Assembly: GCF_007096385.1 (NCBI RefSeq)
Contig: NZ_VJWL01000002.1
Span: 62,001 to 126,000 of the forward strand
From: Aliidiomarina halalkaliphila
GTDB taxonomy: Bacteria; Pseudomonadota; Gammaproteobacteria; Enterobacterales; Alteromonadaceae
Direction: 5' to 3'
Length of the DNA stretch: 64,000 nucleotides
In this document: in pieces, positions 26,102 to 39,844 of the stretch
Position numbering within the stretch: position 1 is the first letter of the stretch
Layout: each line of letters starts with the position of its first letter
Notes under the pieces: model-generated
What the model saw: the letters and a program-made list of their open reading frames with translations, nothing else
Told to the model about the DNA's origin: nothing
The model's database searches: none
Position numbers and translations under genes: made by a program

Positions 26102-27931
26102 TCACTCCACCGTCACACTCTTCGCCAGGTTCCGTGGCTGGTCTACGTCGGTGCCTTTAATGATGGCGACGTAGTAGCTCAGAAGCTGAAGCGGGATGGT
26201 GTACACGATAGGGGCGACAATTTCGTCGACGTGATCGAGGTTAATCACGCGCATACTTTCGTCGCTGGCGAATTCCGCGTCGCGGTCGGCAAATACATAC
26301 ATAATGCCGCCCCGGGCGCGTACTTCTTCTACGTTTGATTTCAGCTTTTCCAGCAACTCATTGTTTGGTGCCACCACGATTACCGGCATTTCTGCGTCGA
26401 TCAACGCCAGCGGACCATGCTTTAATTCACCGGCGGCATAGGCCTCCGCGTGAATATAGCTGATTTCTTTGAGTTTAAGCGCACCTTCCATAGCAATCGG
26501 GTATTGCTCACCGCGGCCCAAGAACAAGCTGTGTTCTTTATCCGCGAATTCTTCTGCGAGGGCTTCGATTTCTTTGGTGATCTTCAGCGCGTGCTCTAAA
26601 TGATTTGGAAGAACCGATAACGCATGGGCAATACGGGCCTCTACACCTTCCGCCATGCTGTTGTAACGGCCAAGGGCCGCCACGAGCATGAGCAAGCCCG
26701 CCAATTGCGTGGTGAAGGCTTTAGTCGACGCCACGCCTATTTCAGCACCCGCTCGCGTTAAGAATGCGAGATCGGACTCACGCACCATGGAGGACGTCGC
26801 CACGTTACAGATCGTCAGGGTAGAGCGATAGCCCAGCGTTTTCGCTAAGCGCAGTGCCGCTAAGGTATCGGCCGTTTCTCCCGATTGCGAAATAGTAACC
26901 AGCAAGCTTCCGGGGAACACATGGGATTTGCGATAGCGGAACTCCGAGGCGATTTCCACGTTACACGACACGCCTGCGTATTGCTCGAGCCAATACCGTG
27001 CCACCATGCCAGCGTGATAGCTGGTGCCGCAGGCGACAATTTGCACATGACGGATATCTTTGAAAATGGCTTGGGCATCTTCACCAAAGGCGTTTACGTG
27101 AATCGACTCGCCATCCACGCGTCCTTCTAAAGTGTTGCGCACAGCAAACGGCTGCTCATGGATTTCTTTGAGCATGTAGTGGCGGTATTCGCCTTTACCG
27201 CCAGCATCGTATTGCAAATCGGAAGTCACGATGTCGCGCTCCACTTGCTCACCGTTAGCGGCGAAAATAGTCACGCTCTCACGGGTCACCGAAGCTACGT
27301 CGCCTTCTTCTAAATAGATAAAATCACGCGTGACCGGCAACAAGGCGAGCTGATCGGAAGCGATAAAATTCTCGCCAATACCTAAGCCAATCACCAGCGG
27401 ACTACCTGACCGGGCAACAACCAGTTCGCCTGGGAAGCGCTTATCCATAATCACGGTGCCGTAAGCGCCTTCAAGCTGCTTTACGGTCGTCTTTAAGGCA
27501 TCCAGTAAGCTCACGCCTTTTTCCAGCTCGTGATGCATCAGATGTGAAATCACTTCGGTATCCGTTTGTGACTGAAAGGCATAGCCTAAGCCGCGCAATT
27601 TTTTACGCAGGCTTTCGTGATTTTCAATAATCCCGTTATGCACCACCGCAAGAGTGCCATTGGAGAAGTGTGGGTGCGCGTTTGCTTCGGTTACACCGCC
27701 ATGGGTCGCCCAACGGGTGTGGGCAATACCGCTCATACCGTTCACGCCGGTTTCTTGCAGCGCTTCGCTCAAGGCTTGTACTTTCCCCACGCGGCGCACT
27801 TGTTGCAAGCCATCGTCGTTGAGTAACGCCATCCCCGCTGAATCGTATCCACGGTACTCTAAGCGGCGTAAGCCCTCGAGTAAAATTCCGGCTACCCGCC
27901 GTTCAGCTGTGGCTCCAACGATACCGCACAT
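26102..27931 (-). CDS. glmS: Glutamine-fructose-6-phosphate aminotransferase (isomerizing)
   Basis: This 609-residue GlmS makes glucosamine-6-phosphate from fructose-6-phosphate and glutamine, the entry step to UDP-GlcNAc. Met1 is followed by the N-terminal nucleophile Cys2 (MCGIVG) of the glutaminase domain, which includes HTRWATHG and HNGIIEN. Two SIS isomerase domains follow ([22 protein letters not shown] end). It is cytosolic. It follows glmU by 2 bp. Its 3' end is the recognition site for TnsD, and the coding region remains intact after the Tn7 insertion. Confidence 0.98.
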   Translation of the reverse strand: MCGIVGATAERRVAGILLEGLRRLEYRGYDSAGMALLNDDGLQQVRRVGKVQALSEALQETGVNGMSGIAHTRWATHGGVTEANAHPHFSNGTLAVVHNGIIENHESLRKKLRGLGYAFQSQTDTEVISHLMHHELEKGVSLLDALKTTVKQLEGAYGTVIMDKRFPGELVVARSGSPLVIGLGIGENFIASDQLALLPVTRDFIYLEEGDVASVTRESVTIFAANGEQVERDIVTSDLQYDAGGKGEYRHYMLKEIHEQPFAVRNTLEGRVDGESIHVNAFGEDAQAIFKDIRHVQIVACGTSYHAGMVARYWLEQYAGVSCNVEIASEFRYRKSHVFPGSLLVTISQSGETADTLAALRLAKTLGYRSTLTICNVATSSMVRESDLAFLTRAGAEIGVASTKAFTTQLAGLLMLVAALGRYNSMAEGVEARIAHALSVLPNHLEHALKITKEIEALAEEFADKEHSLFLGRGEQYPIAMEGALKLKEISYIHAEAYAAGELKHGPLALIDAEMPVIVVAPNNELLEKLKSNVEEVRARGGIMYVFADRDAEFASDESMRVINLDHVDEIVAPIVYTIPLQLLSYYVAIIKGTDVDQPRNLAKSVTVE

Positions 27932-27933
27932 AA

Positions 27934-29313
27934 TTACTTCTCTCCCTTTTTGGAGGGGCGTTTATAGCCCTCAATATTCCGTTGTTTTGCGCGACCTACC
28001 GCTAAAGCATGGTCGGGCACTTCCGTGGTAATTACTGAACCGGCACCGGTAATGGCGCCTGCACCGATGTTCACCGGTGCAACCAGCGAGCTGTTGGAAC
28101 CGATAAAGGCACCTGCCCCTATCTGGGTTTTATGTTTGTTTACGCCATCGTAATTACAGGTAATGGTGCCTGCACCGATGTTTGCGCCGGCGCCGATCGT
28201 GGCGTCACCTAAATAGGTAAGGTGTCCCGCTTTTGCGCCTTCACCTAAGTATGATTTCTTCATTTCCACAAAGTTGCCTACGGCGGCATCTTTTGCTAAT
28301 TCCGCGCCTGGACGTAATCGCGCGAACGGACCCACTTGGGCCTGTTCACCGATTTTTGCGCCTTCCACAACCGAGTTCGCTTTAATGCGCGCACCATTGG
28401 CAATATGACTATCTCGGATTACGCAGTTTGGTTCGATAACCACACCATCGCCGATAAATACATTGCCTTCCAGCACGACGTTTACGTCGATCACTACGTC
28501 TTCACCTACTCGAACCATACCGCGAACATCGATGCGCGCTGGGTCGAGTAGGGTGGCGCCAGCAATCATCAAGGCTTCCGCTTGCCGAAGTTGATAGGCT
28601 CGCTCTAAGCCTGCCAATTGTAGGCGATTGTTCGCCCCTTCCACTTCGGGAATATCTTTTGGTTGGGCACTGGCAATTTGTACACCTTCAGCGGCAGCCA
28701 TAGCCACGACATCCGTGAGATAAAACTCACCTTGGGCATTATTGTTATCAAGGTTTTTTAACCAACGTTTAAGATCGGCACCATTGGCCGCCATCATGCC
28801 GGTGTTTACTTCTTGAATACGGTGTTGCGCTGGCGATGCATCTTTGTGCTCAACAATACCCGAAATCTCACCATTCTCGGTGCGCACAATGCGACCGTAA
28901 CCGGTGGGATCAGGCAAGGTGACCGTGAGTAGTGCCAACGCATTATTACCCTTGGCTGCAAGTAAGCCTTGTAGGGTTTCTGGGCGCGTCAGAGGCACGT
29001 CGCCATATAAAATCAACACTGTTTCATTATCTTGGATATGGGGAATCACTTGTTGAACCGCGTGTCCGGTTCCTAGTTGTTTGGCTTGTTCCACCCAGTT
29101 AACATCGTACTCGTTCAGGGCCGCTTTGAGTTGTTCGGCGCCATGGCCATACACTAACTGCAGGTGATCAGCGCCAAGGGCCAACGCGGTATCAAGCACA
29201 TGGGCCACCATCGGTTTTTGCGCCACTGGGTGCAGCACTTTCGGTAGGCTCGAGCGCATCCGAGTGCCTTTGCCTGCCGCTAGAATCACAACATTAAGAG
29301 AAGGCTGGGTCAT
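27934..29313 (-). CDS. glmU: Bifunctional GlcNAc-1-phosphate uridyltransferase / glucosamine-1-phosphate acetyltransferase
   Basis: The N-terminal nucleotidyltransferase has [20 protein letters not shown] and GDVPL. The C-terminal left-handed beta-helix acetyltransferase has hexapeptide repeats ([31 protein letters not shown]). It converts GlcN-1-P to UDP-GlcNAc for peptidoglycan and LPS. ATG 29313 is chosen because it gives a 459-residue protein (E. coli has 456) with CAGG 5 bp upstream. A GTG at 29337 would add eight residues. It forms an operon with glmS. Confidence 0.97.
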   Translation of the reverse strand: MTQPSLNVVILAAGKGTRMRSSLPKVLHPVAQKPMVAHVLDTALALGADHLQLVYGHGAEQLKAALNEYDVNWVEQAKQLGTGHAVQQVIPHIQDNETVLILYGDVPLTRPETLQGLLAAKGNNALALLTVTLPDPTGYGRIVRTENGEISGIVEHKDASPAQHRIQEVNTGMMAANGADLKRWLKNLDNNNAQGEFYLTDVVAMAAAEGVQIASAQPKDIPEVEGANNRLQLAGLERAYQLRQAEALMIAGATLLDPARIDVRGMVRVGEDVVIDVNVVLEGNVFIGDGVVIEPNCVIRDSHIANGARIKANSVVEGAKIGEQAQVGPFARLRPGAELAKDAAVGNFVEMKKSYLGEGAKAGHLTYLGDATIGAGANIGAGTITCNYDGVNKHKTQIGAGAFIGSNSSLVAPVNIGAGAITGAGSVITTEVPDHALAVGRAKQRNIEGYKRPSKKGEK

Positions 29314-29549
29314 AAAAGCCTGATTCCTTGTATTCACTAATCTTCACTAAATTGGCGTCTATTCTAGCAGGCTTCGAAAGCCTAAGAAATGACAACAAAA
29401 CGCAAAGAGACTTTACTTCATGTCATGCCCGCATAGTATCAATACTGAACCATCAATAGTGGCTATTAACACTGAACTTGCAATACACGCCCACTCAACA
29501 TCAACCCTTTGAGTAAGGCGGTCTAAGTTCAGCCACATAAGGAGTAGTT

Positions 29550-30095
29550 ATGAAGACACGTAAATTGATGATATTCAGTACAGCGTTTGCAACGGCCATG
29601 TTTGCCATGCCCGCACTCCCAGACACGGTAAAGCCTTTTCAAGTTGGATTCGGTGGTTTTGGTGTAAATGTTGAAAATGGCGACAGCGACAATAAATTTC
29701 GCGGCCCAGGTGTCAATTTTCAGGCCGCACTGGCAGACTCCGGCCGATCCCAGCTTGCCTTGCGCGTTAACTATGCGCAGCTCGAGCACGAGGATTTCAG
29801 CTCGTTAAGCAACGATACCGGAGAAGCTTTATTGCTCTGGGGAAGCAACCTAAACCGTACCGGGTTTAAATGGTATGTCGGCGGTGGTGTGTTTCAAGAT
29901 CGGGTGCAGTTAGAGGGCTTTGAGCGCTCCCGCAACGTGAGCGGTGGTCAACTTACCGGTGGCCTCGGATATAACTGGTCGAATGTAGGCTTAGATGTAT
30001 GGGTGAGCGGCCGTGAACGCTCCGCATACGATACCGGCGCATTTCGTCCTGACTCTGTTACCGCAGGGGGCGTCACTCTCGGATTTCGTTTCTAG
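29550..30095 (+). CDS. YfaZ-like outer-membrane beta-barrel protein
   Basis: This 181-residue protein has a signal peptide (MKTRKLMIFSTAFATAMF, cleavage near residues 20-24), then alternating amphipathic strands. It ends in GFRF with a terminal Phe, as in beta-barrel outer-membrane proteins that use the BAM machinery. Size and strand pattern resemble the YfaZ family, whose function is unknown. A GGAG lies 7 bp upstream of the ATG. It is the only plus-strand gene between glmU and the atp operon, and a strong bidirectional terminator separates it from atpC. The family assignment is moderate. Confidence 0.7.
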   Translation: MKTRKLMIFSTAFATAMFAMPALPDTVKPFQVGFGGFGVNVENGDSDNKFRGPGVNFQAALADSGRSQLALRVNYAQLEHEDFSSLSNDTGEALLLWGSNLNRTGFKWYVGGGVFQDRVQLEGFERSRNVSGGQLTGGLGYNWSNVGLDVWVSGRERSAYDTGAFRPDSVTAGGVTLGFRF

Positions 30096-30117
30096 TGAAT
30101 GCTGCTCTTCAGCAAAA

Positions 30118-30155
30118 AAGAAAAACCCGGCGCTAACTGCAGCCGGGTTTTTTTA
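30118..30155. terminator. Bidirectional intrinsic terminator between the YfaZ-like gene and atpC
   Basis: AACCCGGC (30124-30131) pairs with GCCGGGTT (30142-30149) around a 10-nt loop. An A-run on one side and seven Ts on the other let it stop transcripts from both converging genes. Confidence 0.9.
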
Positions 30156-30183
30156 TGATCGGTTGATCGCCTTTGCGAACCTG

Positions 30184-30612
30184 TTATTTGCCTTTGCGCT
30201 TTTTCAGTTGCTGCAATACACGCAACTGGGCAACTGCTCGGGCAAGCTCTGCTGCAGCTTCGGCGTAGGACATATCAGGCGATGAGTGGGCCAGCGCTTC
30301 GCGCGCTTCTTTAATGGCTTTCTCAGTTGCCTGCTCATCCAGCTCACCACCGCGTACTGCCGTATCCGACAACACGGTAACTGATTCTGGTTGAACTTCC
30401 ATAACGCCACCGGCGATGTAGAAAAACTCTTCTTCACCGTCTGCGGTTACTACGCGAACCATGCCAGGTTGCAGGGCGGTCAGCAATGGAGTGTGACCCG
30501 GTAAAATACCAAGCTCACCCTCACTACCCGTCACCTGGATCGAGCGAACGTCGCCGGAGAACAAACGATCTTCAGCGCTTACTACGTCCAGATGTACTGT
30601 GGATACCGCCAT
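30184..30612 (-). CDS. atpC: ATP synthase F1 subunit epsilon
   Basis: This 142-residue epsilon subunit has an N-terminal beta-sandwich ([27 protein letters not shown]) and a C-terminal helical hairpin rich in Ala, Glu and Arg. It forms part of the F1 central stalk and can inhibit ATP hydrolysis. It is the last gene of the atp operon, 18 bp after atpD and ahead of a terminator. Confidence 0.98.
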   Translation of the reverse strand: MAVSTVHLDVVSAEDRLFSGDVRSIQVTGSEGELGILPGHTPLLTALQPGMVRVVTADGEEEFFYIAGGVMEVQPESVTVLSDTAVRGGELDEQATEKAIKEAREALAHSSPDMSYAEAAAELARAVAQLRVLQQLKKRKGK

Positions 30613-30630
30613 TACAAACCTCCCGTTCGA

Positions 30631-32019
<1,389 letters not shown>

Positions 32020-32056
32020 TTATCCTCTAACTCTGCAAATCTTTCTGACTGTTGCC

Positions 32057-32917
32057 TTAAACTGCACCGGCACCCGAAACAATCTCTGAAATTTCCTGGG
32101 TAATCGCAGCCTGACGGGCCTTGTTGTAAACCAACTGAAGGTCGTCAATAAGCTGGCCAGCGTTATCAGTAGCGGATTTCATTGCCACCATTCGAGCGGC
32201 CTGCTCGCTAGCGAGGTTTTCTACCACGCCTTGATATACCTGGCTTTCAATAAACCGACGCAACAGCGTGTCCAGAATAGACTTAGCATCCGGTTCATAC
32301 AGATAATCCCAGGCGTGTTCACGCTTGGCAGTCTCTGATTTTGGCAACGGCAACAGCTGGTTGATCACCGGCTCCTGAGTCATGGTGTTTACAAACTTGT
32401 TGTACACCAAGTAGATCTTGTCGAGCTCACCTTCTTCGAAGGCCTTGAGCATAACAGTGACCGTACCAATCACGTCTTCTACTTTCGGACGATCACCGAA
32501 AGCTGACGCTTGTGACAGGATGCTGCCAGATAACCGTTTAAAAAAGCCTGACGCTTTACTACCCAAAGCAGCGAAGCTGACATCAACGCCTTTCTCTTGC
32601 CAAACTTGCACATCACGAATTACTTTACGGAACTCGTTACTGTTCAAGCCGCCACACAAACCGCGGTCTGTGGAAACGATGATGTAACCAACGCGTTTTA
32701 CCTCGCGATCTTCCAGCCACGAATGGCGGTACTCGAGGTTACCTTGAGCAATATGGCCGATCACTTTGCGAATGGACTCAGCGTACGGACGGCTTAACGC
32801 CATCTGTTCCTGCGCCTTCTTCATTTTGGACGCAGCGACCATTTCCATCGCGCTGGTGATCTTCTGAGTATTATTAATACTCGCGATCTGAGTTTTAATC
32901 TCTTTACCAACGGCCAT
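32057..32917 (-). CDS. atpG: ATP synthase F1 subunit gamma
   Basis: This 286-residue central-stalk subunit has the N-terminal helix ([21 protein letters not shown]), the conserved [11 protein letters not shown] loop and the C-terminal helix ending [14 protein letters not shown]. It rotates inside the alpha3beta3 ring, coupling proton flow to catalysis. It sits between atpA and atpD. Confidence 0.99.
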   Translation of the reverse strand: MAVGKEIKTQIASINNTQKITSAMEMVAASKMKKAQEQMALSRPYAESIRKVIGHIAQGNLEYRHSWLEDREVKRVGYIIVSTDRGLCGGLNSNEFRKVIRDVQVWQEKGVDVSFAALGSKASGFFKRLSGSILSQASAFGDRPKVEDVIGTVTVMLKAFEEGELDKIYLVYNKFVNTMTQEPVINQLLPLPKSETAKREHAWDYLYEPDAKSILDTLLRRFIESQVYQGVVENLASEQAARMVAMKSATDNAGQLIDDLQLVYNKARQAAITQEISEIVSGAGAV

Positions 32918-32972
32918 GATTAATCTCCTGCGTTACAACGACTGAAGGCCGCAGTTTCCTGCGGCCCGCTTC

Positions 32973-34514
32973 TTACCAACTCTGAGTTGATTTGAACTTC
33001 TCGATTCCGGCTTTGATTTCCGCATCGATAGTGTCGTTGTAATCGCCTGTTTCGTTGATTTTCGCCATAAGCTCCGCATGCTCGCTCTTAAAGTAAGAGA
33101 GCAGGGCGGCTTCGAAATCCTGAATCTTGTTAATGGCAATGCCTTTCAGGAAACCTTTTTCAGCTGCATAGATAGAGATACCCATCTCTGCAACGCTCAT
33201 TGGCGCATACTGGTTCTGCTTCATCAGCTCGGTAACGCGCTGACCATGCTCAAGCTGTGAACGTGTTGCTTCGTCGAGGTCAGAAGCGAACTGCGCGAAC
33301 GCGGCCAATTCACGATACTGAGCCAACGCAAGACGAATACCACCGCCCAGCTTTTTGATGATCTTAGTTTGCGCAGCACCACCTACCCGTGAAACCGAGA
33401 TACCCGCGTTTACCGCTGGGCGAATCCCTGCGTTGAACAGGTCAGTTTCCAGGAAGATCTGACCATCGGTAATCGAGATTACGTTGGTCGGTACGAACGC
33501 AGATACGTCACCTGCTTGTGTTTCGATGATTGGCAATGCCGTTAATGAACCGGTTTTGCCTTTCACTTCGCCATTGGTGAACTTCTCAACGTAATCAGCA
33601 TTAACGCGAGCAGCACGCTCCAACAAACGCGAGTGTAGATAGAATACGTCACCAGGGAATGCTTCACGGCCTGGCGGACGGCGCAGCAACAATGAAATTT
33701 GACGGTAAGCAACGGCTTGCTTCGACAAATCATCATATACGATTAGCGCGTCTTCACCGCGGTCGCGGAAGTATTCACCCATAGTACAACCAGAGTACGC
33801 AGCCAAGTATTGCAGCGCGGCTGATTCAGACGCAGATGCCGCAACAATGATGGTATGCTCAAGGGCGCCGTGCTCTTCAAGCTTGCGTACCACGTTAGCG
33901 ATGGTCGATGCTTTCTGACCAATTGCAACGTACACACACTTAATGCCAGTGCCTTTCTGGTTGATGATGGCGTCAACAGCCATCGCTGTTTTACCGGTCT
34001 GACGGTCACCGATGATCAGCTCACGCTGGCCACGGCCGATTGGAATCATCGAGTCGATTGATTTGTAGCCTGTTTGTACTGGCTGATCTACCGATTTACG
34101 CTCGATTACACCCGGTGCAATTTTCTCAACTGGCTCAAAGCCTTCTGCGTCGATTGCGCCTTTACCATCAATTGGCATACCTAGTGTGTTCACAACGCGG
34201 CCTAACAGCGCACGTCCTACTGGAACTTCTAAGATACGACCGGTTGATTTAACTTTAGTGCCTTCTTGTAGGTCGCCATATGGACCCATTACTACCGCAC
34301 CTACTGAGTCGCGCTCAAGGTTTAGTGCGATGGCATAACGATTCCCAGGAAGCTCGACCATCTCCCCCTGCATACAATCGGCCAATCCGGTAATCCGGAT
34401 GATACCGTCTGTTACAGCGGTGATAGTACCTTCATTGCGAGCTTCACTGACAACTTCGAACTTCTCAATTCGTTTTTTGATCAGTTCTGCAATTTCATTT
34501 GAATTCAGTTGCAT
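32973..34514 (-). CDS. atpA: ATP synthase F1 subunit alpha
   Basis: This 513-residue subunit has the non-catalytic nucleotide site ([11 protein letters not shown]), [11 protein letters not shown] and the arginine finger region ([12 protein letters not shown]). Length and sequence are standard for gammaproteobacteria. It is 14 bp downstream of atpH. Confidence 0.99.
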   Translation of the reverse strand: MQLNSNEIAELIKKRIEKFEVVSEARNEGTITAVTDGIIRITGLADCMQGEMVELPGNRYAIALNLERDSVGAVVMGPYGDLQEGTKVKSTGRILEVPVGRALLGRVVNTLGMPIDGKGAIDAEGFEPVEKIAPGVIERKSVDQPVQTGYKSIDSMIPIGRGQRELIIGDRQTGKTAMAVDAIINQKGTGIKCVYVAIGQKASTIANVVRKLEEHGALEHTIIVAASASESAALQYLAAYSGCTMGEYFRDRGEDALIVYDDLSKQAVAYRQISLLLRRPPGREAFPGDVFYLHSRLLERAARVNADYVEKFTNGEVKGKTGSLTALPIIETQAGDVSAFVPTNVISITDGQIFLETDLFNAGIRPAVNAGISVSRVGGAAQTKIIKKLGGGIRLALAQYRELAAFAQFASDLDEATRSQLEHGQRVTELMKQNQYAPMSVAEMGISIYAAEKGFLKGIAINKIQDFEAALLSYFKSEHAELMAKINETGDYNDTIDAEIKAGIEKFKSTQSW

Positions 34515-34528
34515 GCTCTCGTCCCCGA

Positions 34529-35062
34529 TTATGATTGCAGTGTGTTGGCAAGCCGTGTCAGCTTACTCTTCAGTGTGCCGTCGATGACCAGATCACCGGC
34601 CTCGATCAACAATCCGCCCATAACAGACGGGTCTACACTGCAATTGAGCTTAACTTTGCGTGCGAGACGTTTTTCTAACGCTGCGCTTAACTTCGCCGCA
34701 AGGGCGTCGTTGAGTTCAACTGCAGACACAACATCCACAGTGACCTCTTTTTCGTAGTCTGCCCGCAGCAGGGCGAATAAACGCGCTACTTCAGGTAAGG
34801 CTACCAAGCGTTCGTTGTCTGCCATTACTTTAATTAAGTTCTGGCCGTTCGCGTTGAGCTGTTCACCGCAGACACCAACAAATACGTTGGTGACTTGGTC
34901 ACGGCTAGTGGCGCTTTTTAGGAAGTGGTGCATGTCTTCTTGAACTGCAACTGCTGCCGCAAATTCCAACATGTCGTGCCACTCGGTGATCGCACCCTGC
35001 TCAACAGCAAAATCAAAAGCTGCTTTGGCATAGGGGCGAGCGATCGTAGTTTGTTCCGACAT
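34529..35062 (-). CDS. atpH: ATP synthase F1 subunit delta
   Basis: This 177-residue peripheral-stalk subunit has N-terminal [12 protein letters not shown] and a C-terminal [23 protein letters not shown], the standard OSCP/delta signature. It connects F1 to the b subunits. It begins 17 bp after atpF. Confidence 0.98.
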   Translation of the reverse strand: MSEQTTIARPYAKAAFDFAVEQGAITEWHDMLEFAAAVAVQEDMHHFLKSATSRDQVTNVFVGVCGEQLNANGQNLIKVMADNERLVALPEVARLFALLRADYEKEVTVDVVSAVELNDALAAKLSAALEKRLARKVKLNCSVDPSVMGGLLIEAGDLVIDGTLKSKLTRLANTLQS

Positions 35063-35079
35063 CTGCTCTACCCCCGTGA

Positions 35080-35550
35080 TTACAATTCAGCGACAAGTTT
35101 TTCAACAATGTCGCTTTGCTTCTGCGCGTCAACTTCCCGCTCGATGATTTTCGACGCACCAGCGATGGCTAAAACGCCCAGCTGCTTGCGCAGTTCTTCA
35201 CGAACGCGGTTACGCTCAGCTTCCACTTCTGCATAACCGGAAGCGATAATCTTTTCGCGCTCTGCATGGCCACGCTGAGTTTCTTCTTCAACCAATTTAG
35301 CGGCCCGTTTCTTGGCCTGGTCGATTAAGGTGGCAGCTTCTAGCTTTGCTGCTTTTAACTCGTCGTCTGCTTGCTTGCGCGCTTGCTCTAGATCTTTCTC
35401 TGCGAGCTCTGATGCTGCCAGACCGTCAGCAATTTTCTTCTGACGTTCTTCGATAGCGTTGTTCAGAGGTGGCCATACGAACTTCATACAAAACAGTACG
35501 AAGACCACAAACGCGATCATAAGACCTAGTAGAGTTGCGTTGATATCCAC
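35080..35550 (-). CDS. atpF: ATP synthase Fo subunit b
   Basis: This 156-residue protein has one N-terminal transmembrane helix ([23 protein letters not shown]) and a long charged coiled coil. It dimerises as the peripheral stalk. It is the normal length and in the normal operon position between atpE and atpH. Confidence 0.98.
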   Translation of the reverse strand: MDINATLLGLMIAFVVFVLFCMKFVWPPLNNAIEERQKKIADGLAASELAEKDLEQARKQADDELKAAKLEAATLIDQAKKRAAKLVEEETQRGHAEREKIIASGYAEVEAERNRVREELRKQLGVLAIAGASKIIEREVDAQKQSDIVEKLVAEL

Positions 35551-35588
35551 AACGGATCTCCTCTAAGTTGGTGACCGTCGAGTTTCAA

Positions 35589-35867
<279 letters not shown>

Positions 35868-35932
35868 TTAAAGTTAAAAGTACAAATAAACCTTTGGATT
35901 CACTGGGCGTGATACCACGCCCAAATTCGTCA

Positions 35933-36796
<864 letters not shown>

Positions 36797-37195
36797 TTAG
36801 TTAATTTTCAAATGTAAAATTGGTGCTATCCAGTGCATGAGTGTGATTACGGCAAATACGACAAAGAGCGGTAACCAAGGGCCTTCGAGCGTAACGAAAG
36901 CCAATACAAACAAGCACATGGTGAGTGCAATCTTTAAACCTTCGCCCACGTAGAAACTGTTCACCACTGCGGGTGCGGCGCGGGCGCCTCCGGTTCGAAA
37001 CGCGAACGCGGCAAATACGATATTGGGAAGTAAGCCAATAATTGCACCGGCTGTGGCGGTAATTCCCGCGGACATTCCCATGGTCAGGCCAAAAATGAAA
37101 ATTAATAGGGCAGCGCTAATGGCTTGCAGCCGTAGTAGGCGCTTAGCAAGGATCCGGCCTTTATGCGTCATCTCATGGTGATGTTGGGCCGCCAT
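36797..37195 (-). CDS. atpI: ATP synthase accessory protein I
   Basis: This 132-residue protein has four predicted membrane helices (AISAALLIFIFGLTMG, GAIIGLLPNIVFAAFAF, ALTMCLFVLAFV, LFVVFAVITLMHW) and the typical G-x-L-P-N motif. It assists c-ring assembly and is the first gene of the atp operon; the promoter should lie in the 222-bp gap to parB. Confidence 0.93.
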   Translation of the reverse strand: MAAQHHHEMTHKGRILAKRLLRLQAISAALLIFIFGLTMGMSAGITATAGAIIGLLPNIVFAAFAFRTGGARAAPAVVNSFYVGEGLKIALTMCLFVLAFVTLEGPWLPLFVVFAVITLMHWIAPILHLKIN

Positions 37196-37417
37196 ATCCG
37201 AAACCTTTCATTTTCCTGACAAAAAACACCGCTTTCGAACGGTCGAGTAGCGATGTTTTAAAAATTCTGATGGGCGAGGCTCACAAGCCCCCCAGCAAAA
37301 GCTGCGCAGATTATAAAGTTTTCGCCTGAAATTGCAAATGAAGTCGGTGGAAAACTAGAGCGAAGTGAACAGGAATGCTACCTCGCTCTACTGCAGATGT
37401 TATAAGCATCCGACCAG

Positions 37418-38305
37418 TTATTTAATATGGGCTAGAATTCCGTCGAGTTCGTCGAGCGAGGCGTAGTTGATCACCAACTTCCCACGTCCTTTACGATTAT
37501 GACTAATCGCAACTTTCGCGCCTAAGGTCTCACTCAACTTTTGCTCAAGCTGCTGCACATCCGGGTCGACTTTCTTCTCTTCTTTTTTCACCGGATTGAG
37601 TGCGCGAGCCACTAATTGCTCGGCTTCACGAACGGTCATCCCTTTGGCGGCAATGATACGCGCCAACTCACTTTGCATTTCGCCTTCTACGCCAAGCAAA
37701 ACTTTGGCATGGCCAAGTTCGATGTCTCCTCGCTCGAGCAGGATCTTCACATCACTGTTGAGTTGGGTTAGGCGTAATAAGTTGGTCACGGTGGTGCGCG
37801 ATTTACCCACGGCTTCAGCCACGCTTTGATGGGTCATTTCAAACTCATCCATAAGGCGTTTTAGCGCATTGGCTTCTTCCAGTGGATTAAGATCTTCACG
37901 CTGAATATTCTCAATCAGGGCAATAGCTACTGCCGCTTCGTCGGGCACATCTTTGATTAAGCAAGGAACCGTATCGAGCTGAGCCAACTGCGCAGCACGC
38001 CAACGACGTTCACCAGCAATGATTTCAAAGCTGTCTTTCTCTGCCAACGGGCGCACCACGATGGGTTGAATAATCCCCTGGGCTTTTACCGAATTCGCTA
38101 AGTCTTCAAGGGCTTCGGGCGACATGTCTTTACGGGGTTGGTATTTGCCCGGGCGTAAAAATTCGACGGGAAGTTTACGCAAATCACCTTTATCGAGCGC
38201 CTCCGCTAGATCAACACGCTGAGATTCTTGTCGCGCTACCGCATTTGCGCTAGTGGCGAGCAGGGCATCTAAGCCGCGTCCTAAACCTCGTTTTTTTGCA
38301 GTCAT
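37418..38305 (-). CDS. parB: Chromosome partition protein ParB
   Basis: This 295-residue ParB starts with the box KKRGLGRGLDALL. The CTPase/ParB motif includes GERRWRAAQLA, the helix-turn-helix includes MTHQSVAEAVGKSRTTVTNLLRL, and a C-terminal dimerisation region follows. It binds parS, spreads as a CTP clamp, and works with ParA to segregate origins. ATG 38305 is preferred over 38311 from the spacing to AAGGA. Three parS sites are present in this same window near dnaA-gyrB. Confidence 0.98.
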   Translation of the reverse strand: MTAKKRGLGRGLDALLATSANAVARQESQRVDLAEALDKGDLRKLPVEFLRPGKYQPRKDMSPEALEDLANSVKAQGIIQPIVVRPLAEKDSFEIIAGERRWRAAQLAQLDTVPCLIKDVPDEAAVAIALIENIQREDLNPLEEANALKRLMDEFEMTHQSVAEAVGKSRTTVTNLLRLTQLNSDVKILLERGDIELGHAKVLLGVEGEMQSELARIIAAKGMTVREAEQLVARALNPVKKEEKKVDPDVQQLEQKLSETLGAKVAISHNRKGRGKLVINYASLDELDGILAHIK

Positions 38306-38317
38306 AATCATAGTTCC

Positions 38318-39100
38318 TTATGAAGCATTTGCGCTTGTTTCGGCGCGGCGAATCACTTCACCGGCAAGGGCTAAATAAGCCTTTGAGCCTGTGGATGATT
38401 TATCATAGTACATCGCGGGCGAACCAAAACTCGGAGCCTCCGCCAAGCGCACGTTACGAGGAATCACGGTGCGATATACCTTATCACCAAAGTGATTCTT
38501 CAATTGTTCCGATACGTCGTTTGCGAGGCGATTGCGCGGATCATACATGGTGCGCAACAAGCCCTCGATATACAGCCCAGGATTTACAATAGATGCGAGT
38601 TGATCGATGGTATCCATCAAAGCAGTAAGGCCTTCCAGCGCATAATATTCGCACTGCATGGGCACTAATACCGAATCTGATGCCGCCATTGCGTTCACGG
38701 TTAAAAGATTTAGTGAAGGTGGGCAATCAATAAAGATAAAATCATAGTGGTCGCGCACAGGGTCAAGAGCACGACGCAAGCGCGTTTCCCGAGAAAAAAC
38801 TTCCATCAATTTGATTTCTGCAGCGGTTACATCACCATTCGCTGCAATCAAATGATAATTTCCAGACGTTTCAGTTTGAATCACAATGCTGGCAGGTTTC
38901 TCGTCAACGAGTAAGTCGTACACCGTGTGAGGCACTTCGTATTTATCGACACCGCTACCCATGGTGGCGTTGCCCTGGGGATCCAGATCAATCAACAACA
39001 CCTTGCGTCGAGTAGCGGCCATTGAGGCTGCAAGATTTACTGCGGTGGTAGTTTTACCAACGCCGCCTTTTTGATTGGCTATTGCAACGACTTTCCCCAC
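38318..39100 (-). CDS. parA: Chromosome partition ATPase ParA (Soj)
   Basis: This 260-residue ParA has the deviant Walker A KGGVGKTTTAVNLAA, Walker B LIDLDPQGNAT and FIDCPPSLNLLT. It is a DNA-bound ATPase that moves ParB-parS complexes. It is between rsmG and parB in the usual order, 12 bp before the parB start. Confidence 0.98.
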   Translation of the reverse strand: MGKVVAIANQKGGVGKTTTAVNLAASMAATRRKVLLIDLDPQGNATMGSGVDKYEVPHTVYDLLVDEKPASIVIQTETSGNYHLIAANGDVTAAEIKLMEVFSRETRLRRALDPVRDHYDFIFIDCPPSLNLLTVNAMAASDSVLVPMQCEYYALEGLTALMDTIDQLASIVNPGLYIEGLLRTMYDPRNRLANDVSEQLKNHFGDKVYRTVIPRNVRLAEAPSFGSPAMYYDKSSTGSKAYLALAGEVIRRAETSANAS

Positions 39101-39145
39101 GAGGTTTCCTCAATTTTATTGTTTTGTAGGCCCCTTGTGCGGGGC

Positions 39146-39811
39146 TTAATTTGTTACGCGAACATCAACGATGTGCCGCATGGCATCAAGATTTGGAACC
39201 TGCAATTGATGTACTGCATGGATCCGAAATGGCGCGGGAACGCTCTCTAATTCTTCTTCTGTTGGTGCCCCTTTTAGGGCTAAAAATCGCCCTTGCTCAG
39301 AAGGAAGATGATGACACCAGGCAAGCATATCTGCAAGTGACGCAAACGCCCGACTAATCACCGAGTCAAAACCTGTTAATCCCACATCGCCCGGTTGAAA
39401 ATCCTGCACCCGCGCCAACACTGGCGTTACATTGGTGAGCCCAAGGGTATGCACCACCTGACGAATAAAAGTTACCCGCTTGGTGAGGCTATCAAGCAAC
39501 ACAAATTGCTGATCGGGGTTACAAATCGCTAAGGGTAATCCCGGTAGCCCAGGACCAGTGCCGACATCAATAATATGTGTGCCGTGTAAGTAAGGGCCCA
39601 CCACAATGCTGTCCATAATGTGACGAATCAGCATATCTTTCGGGTCGCGCACCGACGTGAGGTTGTAGGCCCCGTTCCACTTGTACAGCAAGCCCAGTAA
39701 TTGGATAAGTTGCTGTTGCTGGCTGTCGCTCACGGATAATTCGGTGTCTTGTAGCAGCTCAGATAGCTTTTTCTTTAATTCTGTTTCCGGAAATGGCCGT
39801 AATTTCGCCAT
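39146..39811 (-). CDS. rsmG: 16S rRNA (guanine-527-N7)-methyltransferase
   Basis: This 221-residue RsmG has the AdoMet motif DVGTGPGLPGLPLAI, FVLLDSLTKRVTFI and VISRAFASL, all standard for the family. ATG 39811 fits AAGGGA 5 bp upstream better than a TTG at 39829. It sits in the usual mnmG-rsmG-parA order. Confidence 0.97.
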   Translation of the reverse strand: MAKLRPFPETELKKKLSELLQDTELSVSDSQQQQLIQLLGLLYKWNGAYNLTSVRDPKDMLIRHIMDSIVVGPYLHGTHIIDVGTGPGLPGLPLAICNPDQQFVLLDSLTKRVTFIRQVVHTLGLTNVTPVLARVQDFQPGDVGLTGFDSVISRAFASLADMLAWCHHLPSEQGRFLALKGAPTEEELESVPAPFRIHAVHQLQVPNLDAMRHIVDVRVTN

Positions 39812-39844
39812 AACAATCCCTTTATCCAACGGTTACCGAAAAAG

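Noticed and set aside
37358-37393. TAGAGCGA/TCGCTCTA inverted repeat between parB and atpI as a terminator
   Set aside because: The loop is about 19-20 nt and there is no T-run; too weak to call.
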